DNA from: an uncultured Alphaproteobacteria bacterium
Lineage (GTDB): Bacteria; Pseudomonadota; Alphaproteobacteria; Rhizobiales; Beijerinckiaceae
Assembly: GCA_937988775.1 (NCBI GenBank)
Contig: CALKHP010000052.1
Location: 206,737-270,736, forward strand
DNA length: 64,000 bases
Direction: 5' to 3'
The notes beneath the pieces were generated by a model. It worked only from the letters and a program-made list of their open reading frames with translations. It had not been told where the DNA came from and searched no databases. Made by a program: the position numbers and the translations under genes. Shown in pieces: positions 57,401-63,977 of the stretch (the stretch's first letter is position 1; each line of letters begins with the position of its first letter).

Positions 57401-58377
57401 CGCTCCGGCGTCAGCGCGGCCTCGGGCGCCCGCCACGCGCGGGCGGCAACCTCACCCATGCGCTCGAGCCGGAACAGGCCGAAGCCGCGAAAACCGGAAA
57501 AGCGCCGCTCCAGGTCGAAGGTCGGCATGGCCGACAGTTCGATCGGCAGCGGCACGGCGACGCCCGGCATGTGCCAGCCGACCTTGACCGCGCTCCAGGT
57601 GGTGGTGGTCGAGAGGAAATGCGCCAGATCATCCTTGCCGTCGATCTCGCAGGCGTCGAGCACCTTGTCCCAGGTCCGGCCGATCAGGCTTGCCGCCTCA
57701 AGCCCGGTCGCCTCGGCGAAAGCGGGCGAAAGCGTCGTCAGCCGGCCGGCGCCATCGCTCGACCAGGTGAAGCGCAGCGCGCGGCGCTCGCCCGGTTCAC
57801 GATAAAGCCAGTTGGGACTGGCCGGCTTGCGGCGCCCGAAAGGCGCCGGCTTTTCCACCGGCGCCTCGTCACCGTCCGCCTCGGACGTCACGACGAGCCG
57901 GGGCGCGGCGAAGCGTGGCGCCTCCGGTGCGGCCGGCGCTTCGGCCTGCCGAACCTCCGGCTCCTCCGCCGTCTCCTCCTCGGCCGGGCCGATATCCTCG
58001 GGCGCGGTGACGCGCATGCCGAACGCGGCGACCAGCAGGCCGTAACCGCCATCCCGCAGCGCGACGAGCTTGCAAAGGCAGGTCAGGATTTCCGAGCGCG
58101 CGTCAAAAAAGAATTGCAGCCGTTCGAGCCGGGGCGGCGCCTCGGGGCGCATCTGCCGGCCGAGTTCCGCCAGCCGCTGCAGGCCGGGCGCCGCCGCGCC
58201 GAATACCTGGCCGCGCAGTGTCTCGAGGTCGCGCACGCCCGACAACACCAGTGCGCCGCGCGAGGCCCACAACACGCGTCGCGCATCGCCGTTCCACAGC
58301 CAGACCGGCGAGCGCGCGGGGTCGAAGCCACCGGGCACCGGTGCGGCCAAGAGGCTGTCGAGGGTCTGGTTGGTCAT
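54499..58377 (-). CDS. PAS-domain sensor histidine kinase, PdhS-like, with an internal repeat linker
   Basis: 1292 residues. N-terminal domain with a PAS-like fold (about 1-130 and 200-310), a disordered linker of eleven tandem 24-residue repeats (376-641), two PAS domains (about 815-1020; NRSAEALFGFDQNEI), a HisKA domain with HEIRTPLNAIIGFAEVM (His1072) and a HATPase domain with N-box LNLLSNASKF and GTGLGLPL. The H-box matches the PleC/DivJ/PdhS group that controls DivK in the alphaproteobacterial cell cycle; this assignment is by resemblance. No membrane helix is seen, so cytoplasmic. Start at 58377 follows a GGGACGG box. Confidence 0.85.
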   Translation of the reverse strand: MTNQTLDSLLAAPVPGGFDPARSPVWLWNGDARRVLWASRGALVLSGVRDLETLRGQVFGAAAPGLQRLAELGRQMRPEAPPRLERLQFFFDARSEILTCLCKLVALRDGGYGLLVAAFGMRVTAPEDIGPAEEETAEEPEVRQAEAPAAPEAPRFAAPRLVVTSEADGDEAPVEKPAPFGRRKPASPNWLYREPGERRALRFTWSSDGAGRLTTLSPAFAEATGLEAASLIGRTWDKVLDACEIDGKDDLAHFLSTTTTWSAVKVGWHMPGVAVPLPIELSAMPTFDLERRFSGFRGFGLFRLERMGEVAARAWRAPEAALTPERDATPDVDQHAEAPALEAPQEVTAIGPRPGGGPDLSQSEAGPAAEPEALAPVAMEASPAETPAIEPESAPEAPEPVEMEASPPETPAPEPEPALAAPEPVELETSSPETLATEPEQALALAAPVPVEIEASPPETPAPESALGLAVPAPVERETSPSETPVPEPEPAFAAPKPVELETSPSDTPATESALGLAVPAPVERETSPSETPVPEPEPAFAAPEPVEMETSPSEPPAPAPEPVPATPAPVEMETSPPETPATGPEPALAALEPVEMEAPPSEPPAPAPEPALAALEPVEMETSPSEPAAPAPEPAPAAPEAPRLPAATVPDQVVSLTRLTTTVGAHLGSPKIVPFRVSPASAAPRDVESSNLSSAERNAFREIAKVLGARLPDETAATVALKEAAPAPAGADTALPEDSLPESVAPETALLADALPDVVVSDEAPLAEFPETVTPVRPAAPPSVPAPAPAAPVERTLPDPLINAAGLLLERLPYGVLVLRGDAPIYANQAFLTLSGFEDVGEIIREHGVTRLFQGRATDAGRAGRVMIGRRDGASFPADVTVQSVDWAGAPATAMLFRRAVEVENLPGHDSLQLELAARLRENREARAILDTATDGIITLDARGRILGLNRSAEALFGFDQNEITGESFTMLLSPESHPAALDYLEGLKANGVATLLNDGREVMARERKGGRIPLFMTIGRVSADGDEPKFAAVLRDITNWKRAEAELTDAKRQADRASAQKSDFLAKISHEIRTPLNAIIGFAEVMKQEQLGPIGNERYKEYLSDIHVSGQHVMSLINDLLDLSKIEAGRMELAFTSVDLNDIVAGCIAIMQPQANRDHVIMRSHLAPRLPRVVADERSVRQIVLNLLSNASKFTDAGGQVIVSTALTDRGEAVIRVRDTGVGMNDKDIQTALEPFRRVPTSHPRSGTGLGLPLTKALTEANRANLSIQSKPREGTLVEVTFPPTRVLAE
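56455..57252 (-). repeat. Eleven in-frame 72-bp tandem repeats in the kinase gene
   Basis: Each copy codes for about PVEMETSPSETPAPEPEPAL + AAPE; ten copies have 24 residues and one has 26, 266 codons in all. Copies differ at silent and replacement sites, some neighbouring pairs being nearly identical, showing recent unequal crossing-over. The linker is Pro/Glu-rich and extended, so it sets a flexible distance between sensing and kinase parts. Confidence 0.95.
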
Positions 58378-58578
58378 GCCGTCCCGTTCTCGCTTATCCC
58401 GCTCCGCGCGCATGGGCCTCCATGCGACGCATCGGAATGGTCCGCAGCCGCCGGACCGTCATCGTTAACAACTTACTAATATCGTGGCGCCGCACGCGGG
58501 TCCATGTCGCGACCGCCGCTACCCACCGGGGACTGCGTTTAGCGTTAACGCCGGCAAGCGTGGCGCCATGTCTTATTG

Positions 58579-58624
58579 TGCGTCGCAAAATTATATTGCA
58601 TTGCACAACGAAACCTCGTATAGC
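58579..58624 (+). promoter_or_regulatory. Phasin promoter with two PhaR-like sites
   Basis: TTGCAT (58596-58601), 17 bases, TATAGC (58619-58624) is a good housekeeping promoter 64 bases before the phasin start. TGCGTCGCA (58579-58587) and TGCATTGCA (58597-58605) are two TGC-N3-GCA dyads 18 bases apart centre to centre; the second covers the -35 box. TGC-N3-GCA is the site described for PhaR of Paracoccus, which represses phasin until polyhydroxyalkanoate binds it. The remaining bases of the 310-base gap (58378-58578) show no further gene. Confidence 0.65.
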
Positions 58625-58687
58625 ACCGGTCATCCTCACCCGCGAGCAATCCGGTGAGACATGCGACAACGCGAAAGGAACCAAATC

Positions 58688-59140
58688 ATGGCAGTTGCGA
58701 AGAAGGCCGAGTTCGACGCCACCGTGCAGAACACCAACGTGCAGGATGCCACCGCCCCGCTCAAGGCCGTGCAGGAGCAGGTTCGCGTGCTGACCGAGAC
58801 GTCGCTGGAGCGCGCCAAGGAGCAGTATTCGACGGTCAAGAAGGCCGCGGAAGACGCCACCGGCCGGCTTGAGACCTCGTTCGACGCCTTCACCAAGGGG
58901 CTCGTCGCCTTCAACACGCAGGCCATCGAAGCGCTGCGCGTCAATACCAATGCTCATTTCGACCATATCGCCAAGCTGCAGACCGTGCGCTCCTTCGCCG
59001 AAGCGATCGAACTGAATGCCGCCCATGCCCGCAACCAGATCGACGCCGCGATCGCGCAGGGCAAGCAGTTGCAGGGTCTTGCCCGCAAGGCCGCCAGCGA
59101 CGTCGCCGCGCCGGTGCAGGCGAGCTTCTCCGCCAAGTAA
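58688..59140 (+). CDS. Phasin family protein
   Basis: 150 residues, all helical and amphipathic, with ETSLERAKEQYSTVKKAAEDATGRLETSFDAFTKGLVAFNTQ as phasin signature. Phasins coat polyhydroxyalkanoate granules and fix their size. AAAGGA lies before the ATG. No polymerase or granule gene is near. A strong terminator follows at 59201-59230. Confidence 0.88.
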   Translation: MAVAKKAEFDATVQNTNVQDATAPLKAVQEQVRVLTETSLERAKEQYSTVKKAAEDATGRLETSFDAFTKGLVAFNTQAIEALRVNTNAHFDHIAKLQTVRSFAEAIELNAAHARNQIDAAIAQGKQLQGLARKAASDVAAPVQASFSAK

Positions 59141-59200
59141 TCGCCGCAAGAAATTGCCGGGCAGGCGCCAGCGAAATGCCGGCGCGTCGCCCCATCGAAC

Positions 59201-59230
59201 GCCCCGGCCACGGCCGGGGCGTTTTCTTTC
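59201..59230 (+). terminator. Rho-independent terminator of the phasin gene
   Basis: GCCCCGGCC / GGCCGGGGC arms with a 2-base centre, followed by GTTTTCTTTC. It lies 60 bases after the phasin stop. Confidence 0.88.
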
Positions 59231-59285
59231 GCCGGCCACCCTTGAATTCGCCGGCATTCGCGGCTAGGTTCCGCGCCGCTTCAGT

Positions 59286-59362
59286 GCAGTCGTAGCTCAG
59301 TTGGCTAGAGCGTCGGATTGTGGCTCCGAAGGTCGCCGGTTCGAGCCCGGCCGACTGTACCA
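59286..59362 (+). tRNA. tRNA-His (GTG anticodon)
   Basis: Cloverleaf: acceptor GCAGTCG / CGACTGT with a G1-U72 wobble, D-arm GCTC, anticodon stem TCGGA/TCCGA with loop TTGTGGC (GTG reads His), T-arm GCCGG/CCGGC with TTCGAGC, discriminator A73 and encoded CCA. Alphaproteobacterial tRNA-His is known to lack the extra G-1 and carry A73, and this fits. The last bases mark the boundary to a different type of DNA. Confidence 0.95.
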
Positions 59363-59764
59363 TTGAAGCTTTCAATAAAATCAATAGTTTAACCGATCAC
59401 CCTCGGGAGCATTTTCGACATTTCATGTCGCGTCATGTTGCAACTGATTTCCATTGATTTTCAACGGGGCTCGCCTGTTAGCGGCGAATCCATGCAACAT
59501 GAAACGCAACATGGGAGGCGCAGAATCCCCCTATAACTTCCTGCGGATTGATGCCCAACCGATCGGCCCAGCCGAGGAAAAGGTTGGGGATGGAGATGAA
59601 CGTCACATTTCCATCGTCGCTCGTCGGCGCCCCCCCCAAACATCTTGCTGTTAAGATCGCTGGAGTCGCAAGAGCGCTACGATTGTACATCCCCGCACGA
59701 TACCTTGTGCACAATGTTGATCGGTGATGAAATATCTTGTTGAGTCGCATTGGGGGAACGGATC
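59363..59764. other. 402-base gap at the left edge of the putative element
   Basis: Directly behind tRNA-His. It holds three copies of GCAACATG: 59494-59501, 59506-59513 (direct, 12 bases apart) and an inverted one at 59434-59441. Such short repeats beside a tRNA end resemble arm-type integrase or excisionase sites. On the minus strand a 54-codon frame (about 59478-59639, protein start MFGGAPTSDDGNV) exists without ribosome binding site; I do not call it a gene. Otherwise nothing is recognised. Confidence 0.5.
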
Positions 59765-59926
59765 TTGACACGAGAACTGAATGATAAACGGCGCCTTCTA
59801 GGCGAAAGCTGGCCCGGTTCAGCACCGGTCCCGACACCGACCACCGAGAAGAAATCGTGGCCGCCGCAGGCGCCCGCACCGCAGCCAAAGCCTTCCACCA
59901 CGACAACGACCACGAAGACGAAATAG
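59765..59926 (+). CDS. Small Pro/Thr-rich protein, unknown
   Basis: 53 residues from a TTG with GGGGGAA six bases before it. The N-terminal 20 residues are charged (LTRELNDKRRLLGESWPG); the rest is a low-complexity Pro/Thr/Lys tail ending TTTTTTKTK. No family is recognised. The TAG stop is directly followed by the GTG of the next gene with no base between, so the two are likely translated as a pair. Real but small; the TTG start is the main doubt. Confidence 0.45.
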   Translation: MTRELNDKRRLLGESWPGSAPVPTPTTEKKSWPPQAPAPQPKPSTTTTTTKTK

Positions 59927-60460
59927 GTGAAGGATGACTACGCGGAACCCTCAGACGGGCTGGCCACCACAGGCACCAGTGCCAACTCCACCGCGCCCGA
60001 CCAAATAGCATTCAAGCCGCACGAATATCGCCTGGCAACGGAAGTGCTCTATCATGGTGCTCGCCAGCACTTTTTGATGGGCTGCCATCGTTGGGCGATG
60101 TTCTGCACCATCTTGTTCGGGGCAGGCGCGGCATCAACGTTCTTTTCGCCGGCCTTTTGCGGTCTTGCTGCAGTTATGTTCGGCGCGGCCGACATCGCGT
60201 TCGACTTCACCGGCCGCGCTCAGATCCACGCCACCTTTCGACGCCTATATCTTGAGCTCGGCCGCAAGATTAAGCGCGGCGAGATTCCCGAGTCCGAATT
60301 CGAAGCGGAATGGATGCTAATCTCGACCGATGAGCCGCCAGTTTACCGTTATGTCGAACTGATCGCAGCCCAGAATGCGTGCGCAGCATTTCGTGCGAAG
60401 TACAACGGCGACAAAATCACGTTCCTTTGCCGCCTCTTTGCGCACTTTTACCGCGGGTAA
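59927..60460 (+). CDS. Two-helix membrane protein, resembling SLATT-type proteins
   Basis: 177 residues from a GTG. Polar N-terminus (1-45), two membrane helices (about 50-90: HRWAMFCTILFGAGAASTFF; FCGLAAVMFGAADIAFDF), then a soluble helical part with RLYLELGRKIKRGEIP and ISTDEPPVYRYVELIAAQNA. A 2TM-plus-helical layout with a conserved DEPP motif recalls SLATT-like proteins linked to conflict systems and phage regions; this is a weak, memory-based match. Coupled to the small gene before it. Its end overlaps the end of the minus-strand gene at 60448 by 13 bases. Confidence 0.6.
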   Translation: MKDDYAEPSDGLATTGTSANSTAPDQIAFKPHEYRLATEVLYHGARQHFLMGCHRWAMFCTILFGAGAASTFFSPAFCGLAAVMFGAADIAFDFTGRAQIHATFRRLYLELGRKIKRGEIPESEFEAEWMLISTDEPPVYRYVELIAAQNACAAFRAKYNGDKITFLCRLFAHFYRG

Positions 60461-60654
60461 TTCGCCAACTTCGACTCGAGCCCATATCGCTTCACGAGCT
60501 TGTCCATTTTGGTGAGCTGCGCGCGAAACTTCGCTGCTTCGCGCGGCTTGCCGGCCGCCTCAGCCTCCGCGACATAACGGCGGGCATCGTCACGAAGACG
60601 GACCGTGCTTCTCGCGAGTTGCCGAGCCATGATCTCTCGTTGGATAGGGTCCAT
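60448..60654 (-). CDS. Small helical, highly charged protein
   Basis: 68 residues. The ATG at 60654 has GGAGA about six bases upstream. The protein (MDPIQREIMARQLARSTVRL ... KMDKLVKRYGL) is one long Arg/Lys/Glu-rich amphipathic helix, probably cytoplasmic and able to form a coiled coil. No family recognised. It faces the preceding gene tail to tail with a 13-base overlap, and the next gene starts 114 bases away on the other strand. Confidence 0.5.
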   Translation of the reverse strand: MDPIQREIMARQLARSTVRLRDDARRYVAEAEAAGKPREAAKFRAQLTKMDKLVKRYGLESKLANYPR

Positions 60655-60767
60655 GTTCGTCTCCGACTTGCGAGCACAACGTATCGTGATTCTGTTGAAG
60701 GGACCTATCGCTCGACAAGTTGGCGGCGTTCGAAGCGGACCGTTTGGGCAAGGCGAGGGAGGGAATG

Positions 60768-61268
60768 ATGAACGATGACCGTCGAACCGAGATAGAGTTC
60801 GAGAGCGCTCGGTTGGAACATGCAACCTCCATCAAGCAAATGGAAACCGAAACCAACATGATCGCCGGCTTCGCAAATGCCGCGATGCGCGCGCCGGCCC
60901 TCGCCGCCGCGGGAGGAATTGCGGCCATGCTCGGGTTTTATTCAGCCAATGCAAGCGTGCTTCGAGGCACCCCGGCTGTCGCAAGTTTCAATTGCGCCCT
61001 GATCTGGTTCTTCGCGGCGATTCTAGCCTGTGTGATTGCGCCGGGTGCGGCATATTTTTCGCAAGGCTTTTTCGCTTCTTCCCGAGGTGCGCAGACTCAT
61101 CATTTTGACCGGCCGTTTGTACGCGACACGTGGAAATCAAAAGCGCTACGCTGGGCCGGCACCTTTTTTCAGATCTGCGCAATTTGTCTGACGCTTTGTT
61201 CGATGATCGCGCTTATCGCCGGGGGAATCGCCTTCATCGATGTCGCCGACTTTGCCGCGCGTCGGTAG
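60768..61268 (+). CDS. Membrane protein with four helices, unknown
   Basis: 166 residues. A charged N-terminal helix (IEFESARLEHATSIKQMETE, about 8-30), then hydrophobic segments at about 35-55 (APALAAAGGIAAMLGFY), 70-100, and 135-160 (ICAICLTLCSMIALIAGGIAFI). A GAGGGAGGG box precedes ATGATG; the second ATG has better spacing. It is similar in plan to short membrane proteins of prophage and island regions. No enzymatic motif. Confidence 0.6.
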   Translation: MNDDRRTEIEFESARLEHATSIKQMETETNMIAGFANAAMRAPALAAAGGIAAMLGFYSANASVLRGTPAVASFNCALIWFFAAILACVIAPGAAYFSQGFFASSRGAQTHHFDRPFVRDTWKSKALRWAGTFFQICAICLTLCSMIALIAGGIAFIDVADFAARR

Positions 61269-61442
61269 CTGTTCTAGCCTGGAACGCTGCAACGGCTGCC
61301 CATCTCGCCCTTTTCCGAAAGGGATCCATGCAGCCCGGTCCGCGATGTCGAGGCTCGCGAGCCAGGCATCCACCTCGAGACAGATTGACGCTCTGCCATG
61401 CAGGCTTATTCTCGCGTCAGCTCAGGATGGGTGGATATTAAG

Positions 61443-61658
61443 ATGCTACGGTTTTTTATGGGCTTAATCATAGGGGCCTTGGCTGCCAGTGCCGGCGGCG
61501 CAATCGGAGGAGCCTTCGATCCTGTCTACGCCAAGGTAAATACGAACGGCATGCTCAAGGGCTATATTGTTCAGGACAAGCGCGGTCGGGTTGTCTGCAA
61601 GGATCCTATGGTTCAGCTCCATTTTCGCGGTCCTGAAAGCTACATCAACTGCCGATGA
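61443..61658 (+). CDS. Small membrane-anchored or exported protein, unknown
   Basis: 71 residues. An N-terminal hydrophobic stretch rich in glycine (FFMGLIIGALAASAGGAIGGA) is followed by a compact hydrophilic part (VNTNGMLKGYIVQDKRGRVVCKDPMVQ) that looks like two beta hairpins with two cysteines, VVCKDP and YINCR. A clear ribosome binding site is lacking. The 174 bases before it and 254 bases behind it hold no gene I can support. Confidence 0.4.
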   Translation: MLRFFMGLIIGALAASAGGAIGGAFDPVYAKVNTNGMLKGYIVQDKRGRVVCKDPMVQLHFRGPESYINCR

Positions 61659-61837
61659 CGTCTGAGGCACCGGACGCCGGCGCTTTTGCTTTTCTGGAGT
61701 TTCGCCAGACGCGCTGATTGCCGCTGTAGCGGTTATTCTCCCTTTGGAGTTTCAGGCAATCCCTTGATGCTCGATCGCATCTCCCCCCTTCCACATATCG
61801 ACTCGACAGCTAGGCTGCTCCTTTGATGCTTCATATG

Positions 61838-61874
61838 GCCGTGTTCGACTATTCGGGCATTGTGGAAACACGGC
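61838..61874. promoter_or_regulatory. Inverted repeat before the two-gene unit
   Basis: GCCGTGTT / AACACGGC arms separated by 21 bases, ending 39 bases before the start at 61913. Position and symmetry would suit an operator. The 254-base gap 61659-61912 holds no gene. Confidence 0.4.
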
Positions 61875-61912
61875 TGTAGAGTATCGTCTACTCGTCGCCG
61901 GGGGGAGACGCC

Positions 61913-62965
61913 ATGAGCTTTTTAACCGACGCGGAAGCCACGAGCCTGCGCCTGGCCCGCATGAGTTTGCACATTGTCAGCGATGACGAGTTCGTTCCGG
62001 AGCCTGAATTCGATATTGAGCACGATGACTTTCTGCTCGACCGCGTTCGTGATGTTGCGTCTGCGAGTGTCTATCGCTTCGAGGAAGTCTCGACCACCCG
62101 CGACGTGATCGAGCAGATTGTTCGGCGCGACGTCGGTTTCGAGGAGGGGGCGCAAGCGCTTGCCCGCGAGTTCTGTCGATTCCACCGCGGCGGCACTCGC
62201 GACGGCGCTTTTTTCGTATTTGAACTCGGCGTCGACAATCCGAACACGCAACTCTATGCCCTGATAAAGTATGATTACGGCCAAGCCTTGGAGTTGGTTG
62301 AGCGAGAAGGCCACGCCGGCCTTCGCCGGATCATCGAAGCCTTTGTCGGCGACAAGACCGCCATACAGAAATCCGCGTTGGTCCGCGTGGTCAATGGAGC
62401 GGCCAAGGCGGCGATTTCGACCCGTGACCGGATGGGCCGCCCGACGCCCGAGCTCACAGACTACTTCATCCGCTACCTTCAGGTGACGCGCGACCGCACC
62501 GACGGCGAACTCACTACGGCAGTAAAGGAGGTGGTGCGTACCGCACTTGAGGACCACCGCGAGTTCCTGCCACCCGGCGGCGTCGCGCCCGCGGTATCGA
62601 GGGCTCTGGAGGTGCTTCGCAACACCGAGGCAGTGACCGAAGACGTTGTGAGCCACGCTGTCTGGATGGGCGCCGGCCAACCCACCGACGACCAGGTGCG
62701 AAATTCGCTCAAAAAATCCGTGAGCCGACTTGTGAAGCGCAAGAGGTTAGCCGGTGTCACATTCCCGCCAGACGGAAGTCAGCTTGGACGTCCGATCACC
62801 CGGGTAGTGCGCACGGAGGAAGGCGTCACCATCCACTATAACACGGGGCTGGAAGGGGGAGCCGTACGTAAGGTAGACACAGCTGACGGAGCAACCCAGT
62901 TTATCGTCACCACGAGAAAATATATCGATGGCGTCGCCTCTGAAATCTCTGGCCGTCGCGGTTGA
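61913..62965 (+). CDS. NdpA/YejK-like (37-kDa nucleoid-associated family) protein
   Basis: 350 residues. LARMSLHIVSDDEFVP at the start, DGAFFVFELGV and LYALIKYDYGQALEL in the centre (about 95-125) and the C-terminal EEGVTIHYNTGLEGGAVRKV match the plan of the NA37 family (E. coli YejK), proteins that bind the nucleoid. Resemblance is distant but collinear over the length. A GGGGGGAG box lies before the ATG. It is soluble. The next gene overlaps by 38 bases. A non-housekeeping role is inferred from the island context and the fixed partner. Confidence 0.6.
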   Translation: MSFLTDAEATSLRLARMSLHIVSDDEFVPEPEFDIEHDDFLLDRVRDVASASVYRFEEVSTTRDVIEQIVRRDVGFEEGAQALAREFCRFHRGGTRDGAFFVFELGVDNPNTQLYALIKYDYGQALELVEREGHAGLRRIIEAFVGDKTAIQKSALVRVVNGAAKAAISTRDRMGRPTPELTDYFIRYLQVTRDRTDGELTTAVKEVVRTALEDHREFLPPGGVAPAVSRALEVLRNTEAVTEDVVSHAVWMGAGQPTDDQVRNSLKKSVSRLVKRKRLAGVTFPPDGSQLGRPITRVVRTEEGVTIHYNTGLEGGAVRKVDTADGATQFIVTTRKYIDGVASEISGRRG

Positions 62966-63977
62966 CAGGTTTGACACACAAGGCCTTGCGACGACCACGG
63001 AAACACCCACTGCGCTGACGATCGCCGCGCTAGGCCCGGCGGAAGCTCAGGCGCTGACCCCATTGCTGGCGGCTCTATCTTGGCCGTGGGGGATTGTGGA
63101 CAGCGCTGGCGAAATCGCCGATTTAGCAGCGCTTACGGCAGACTACGCCCCATTCATCGTCACCGTCGAAAAACCAATCATTAACGGAGCACTTCCGGTC
63201 GTCACACTTTGTGGACTGCGCGCTTTCCTGCTCGAGGAACGGTCGGATCCTGTGTGGCATGTGGCCAACCTCACAACTCCATTCGCGACGATGGCGACCG
63301 ACTTCCGTCCTTGGGGGACGATGGAGATCTTCAGCCCAGCCGCCCCGACCAAGAGCCCACGAGAACTGGTCAGGGAGAACAACATCCCGCCACACGCGCC
63401 GGCTGATGTTCGGATTTGGATGCTGCGGGGGCCCGCGAGTAAGGAACAGTGGGCTGAAGCCGTGTTTCAGGCCTTCGCCGATCTTTCCGCTCAGGCGCTG
63501 ATGCGAGCCTTGGCGGGAGAAATCAAAGCGGATGGCAGCCTCCATTTTAAGGGGCCACCTCTCACCCAATTGAGCAGGCCACGAAACGGCGCCGCCAAAG
63601 AGCTCAACCTGCAAGGCTACAACGACCTTAGGGACGCCGCCGCTTGGGTCTACGAGAATGGGGTCGAGGCGGAGCGCCGGCACGGTCTTTTCACGGCGGA
63701 ACTTGGCGCAACTCATCCGCGTGTTGCGATCGCCCCGCTCGCATTTCGCCGCACCGCCTCCAACGTTTTGCAGGGCGCGAGGCTGGCTTACCAACTCAGT
63801 CTATCAGACCTCACCCGGGAGGCGATCAAAGCCCAGGGGGATCTCCGGAAGGCTGTTGCTGACGACACGGCGAAGCTCGCTGACAATACGCGGCAGATCG
63901 CCACCTCAGTCGCGGCGGCGCTCGCAACTTGTGTCGGGCTGATTGTGACGTTGCCCCGTTGGCTTAATCCAGTTTGA
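62928..63977 (+). CDS. Unknown protein with C-terminal membrane anchor, partner of the NdpA-like gene
   Basis: 349 residues; no family recognised. It begins inside the preceding gene (38-base overlap, different frame), a tight two-gene unit. The first 300 residues look globular and mixed alpha/beta (VIDSAGEIADLA-like start, TVEKPIINGALPVVTLCG, VRIWMLRGPASKEQWAEAVF). Residues about 300-325 form a coiled coil (DLRKAVADDTAKLADNTRQI) and 326-343 a single hydrophobic helix (VAAALATCVGLIVTLP), tail-anchored near the end. No nuclease, protease or nucleotide-binding motif stands out. The window ends 23 bases later. Confidence 0.6.
   Translation: MASPLKSLAVAVDRFDTQGLATTTETPTALTIAALGPAEAQALTPLLAALSWPWGIVDSAGEIADLAALTADYAPFIVTVEKPIINGALPVVTLCGLRAFLLEERSDPVWHVANLTTPFATMATDFRPWGTMEIFSPAAPTKSPRELVRENNIPPHAPADVRIWMLRGPASKEQWAEAVFQAFADLSAQALMRALAGEIKADGSLHFKGPPLTQLSRPRNGAAKELNLQGYNDLRDAAAWVYENGVEAERRHGLFTAELGATHPRVAIAPLAFRRTASNVLQGARLAYQLSLSDLTREAIKAQGDLRKAVADDTAKLADNTRQIATSVAAALATCVGLIVTLPRWLNPV

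Noticed and set aside
54100..58479. A 1459-codon open frame on the strand opposite the histidine kinase gene
   Set aside because: The product is an Arg/Gly/Leu-rich shadow caused by GC-rich codons and the 72-bp repeats; it has no domain and the opposite strand carries a complete kinase.
59478..59640. 54-codon minus-strand frame behind tRNA-His (MFGGAPTSDDG...)
   Set aside because: The sequence looks protein-like, but there is no ribosome binding site and no recognised family; it may be a remnant.
61146..61373. Minus-strand frame of 75 codons across the end of the 60768 gene
   Set aside because: It overlaps a gene with a good start signal and has no ribosome binding site.
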